Of a stretch of DNA of 6,215 bases, positions 6,108-6,215 are shown piece by piece. The stretch spans positions 1 through 6,215 of the forward strand of contig CAKQXI010000135.1 of NCBI GenBank assembly GCA_934281565.1, read 5' to 3'. Made by a program: the position numbers and the translations under genes. The DNA comes from an uncultured Prevotella sp. GTDB lineage: Bacteria; Bacteroidota; Bacteroidia; Bacteroidales; Bacteroidaceae. Position 1 is the stretch's first letter. Every line of letters starts with the position of its first letter. The notes under the pieces are model-generated. The model was not told the origin of the DNA. It made no database searches and saw only the letters and a list, made by a program, of their open reading frames with translations.

Positions 6108-6215
6108 AGAACATCTTCAAGTCTTCCTCTACATTCGTTATACCTCCTAATCCAAACTTCTCAACCAACACATCAAGCACTGCTGGAGAAACAAAGGCTG
6201 GCAAAGTTGGACCAA
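6097..6215 (-). CDS. hcp: Hydroxylamine reductase / hybrid-cluster protein, C-terminal end
   Basis: The last 38 codons of a minus-strand gene cut by the right edge; I translated it by hand. It begins in frame with GPTLPAFVSPAVLDVLVEKF and ends ...VEEDLKMFSII before TAA at 6099-6097. The GPTLPAF-(L/V)-SP...VLV-(E)-x-F pattern followed by a GGIT-x-VEEDL tail is characteristic of the C-terminus of Hcp, the iron-sulfur-oxo hybrid-cluster protein that reduces hydroxylamine or nitric oxide in anaerobes. Cluster ligands lie outside the window, so the call rests on this terminus alone. The 3' end overlaps the regulator's last codons by 11 nt, and no terminator fits between the two genes. Confidence 0.75.
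   Translation of the reverse strand, partial: GPTLPAFVSPAVLDVLVEKFGLGGITNVEEDLKMFSII

Noticed and set aside
6097..6135. A bidirectional terminator between the regulator and hcp
   Set aside because: The coding ends overlap by 11 nt and I found no stem followed by a T-run on either strand.

Overview
This window looks like a chromosomal segment from a Bacteroidota (Bacteroidales) genome, most probably Prevotella/Segatella or a close relative. The evidence is indirect: moderate GC, genes without clear Shine-Dalgarno sequences but with A-rich leaders, exact TAnnTTTG -7 promoter elements of the Bacteroidota type, signal peptides ending in A|Q, an M64 'IgA peptidase'-type metallopeptidase, and a Crp/Fnr regulator beside a hydroxylamine reductase (hcp) gene. 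Genus-level placement is inference.

Layout. Bases 1-80 hold an imperfect run of short AATCTGCG-type repeats. A short FolK-like (HPPK) gene lies on the minus strand (86-460). An 81-bp divergent intergenic region (461-541) carries one exact -7 element for each direction. From 542 to 6107 seven genes run on the plus strand with gaps of 12, 3, 45, -1, 10 and -11 nt, so they probably form one operon or two closely joined ones. In order they encode a secreted GH73 glucosaminidase with two LysM domains, a secreted M64 metallopeptidase, cytidine deaminase, a cytoplasmic NodB-type deacetylase, a GtrB/ArnC-type family 2 glycosyltransferase with two C-terminal membrane helices, a GtrA-type small membrane protein, and a Crp/Fnr-family regulator. 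At the right edge the last 38 codons of hcp lie on the minus strand and overlap the regulator's 3' end tail to tail by 11 nt.

How the genes fit together. The first two products are exported envelope enzymes that act on peptidoglycan and on protein. The deacetylase-GT2-GtrA trio resembles systems that load a sugar onto undecaprenyl phosphate, modify it on the cytoplasmic face, flip it, and hand it to a surface polymer (compare ArnC/ArnD/ArnEF, FlmF2/NaxD, and CsbB/GtcA). The deacetylase has no signal peptide, which fits deacetylation of a lipid-linked N-acetyl sugar inside the cell. The final membrane transferase is not in the window. The Crp/Fnr protein starts inside gtrA and ends inside hcp. 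It is a candidate HcpR-type nitrosative-stress regulator, yet it is wired for co-expression with the envelope genes.

The strongest points for follow-up are the aminosugar-lipid module, the crp-hcp arrangement, the apparently leaderless promoter at the head of the operon, and the shortened FolK-like protein lacking some canonical substrate-binding residues.
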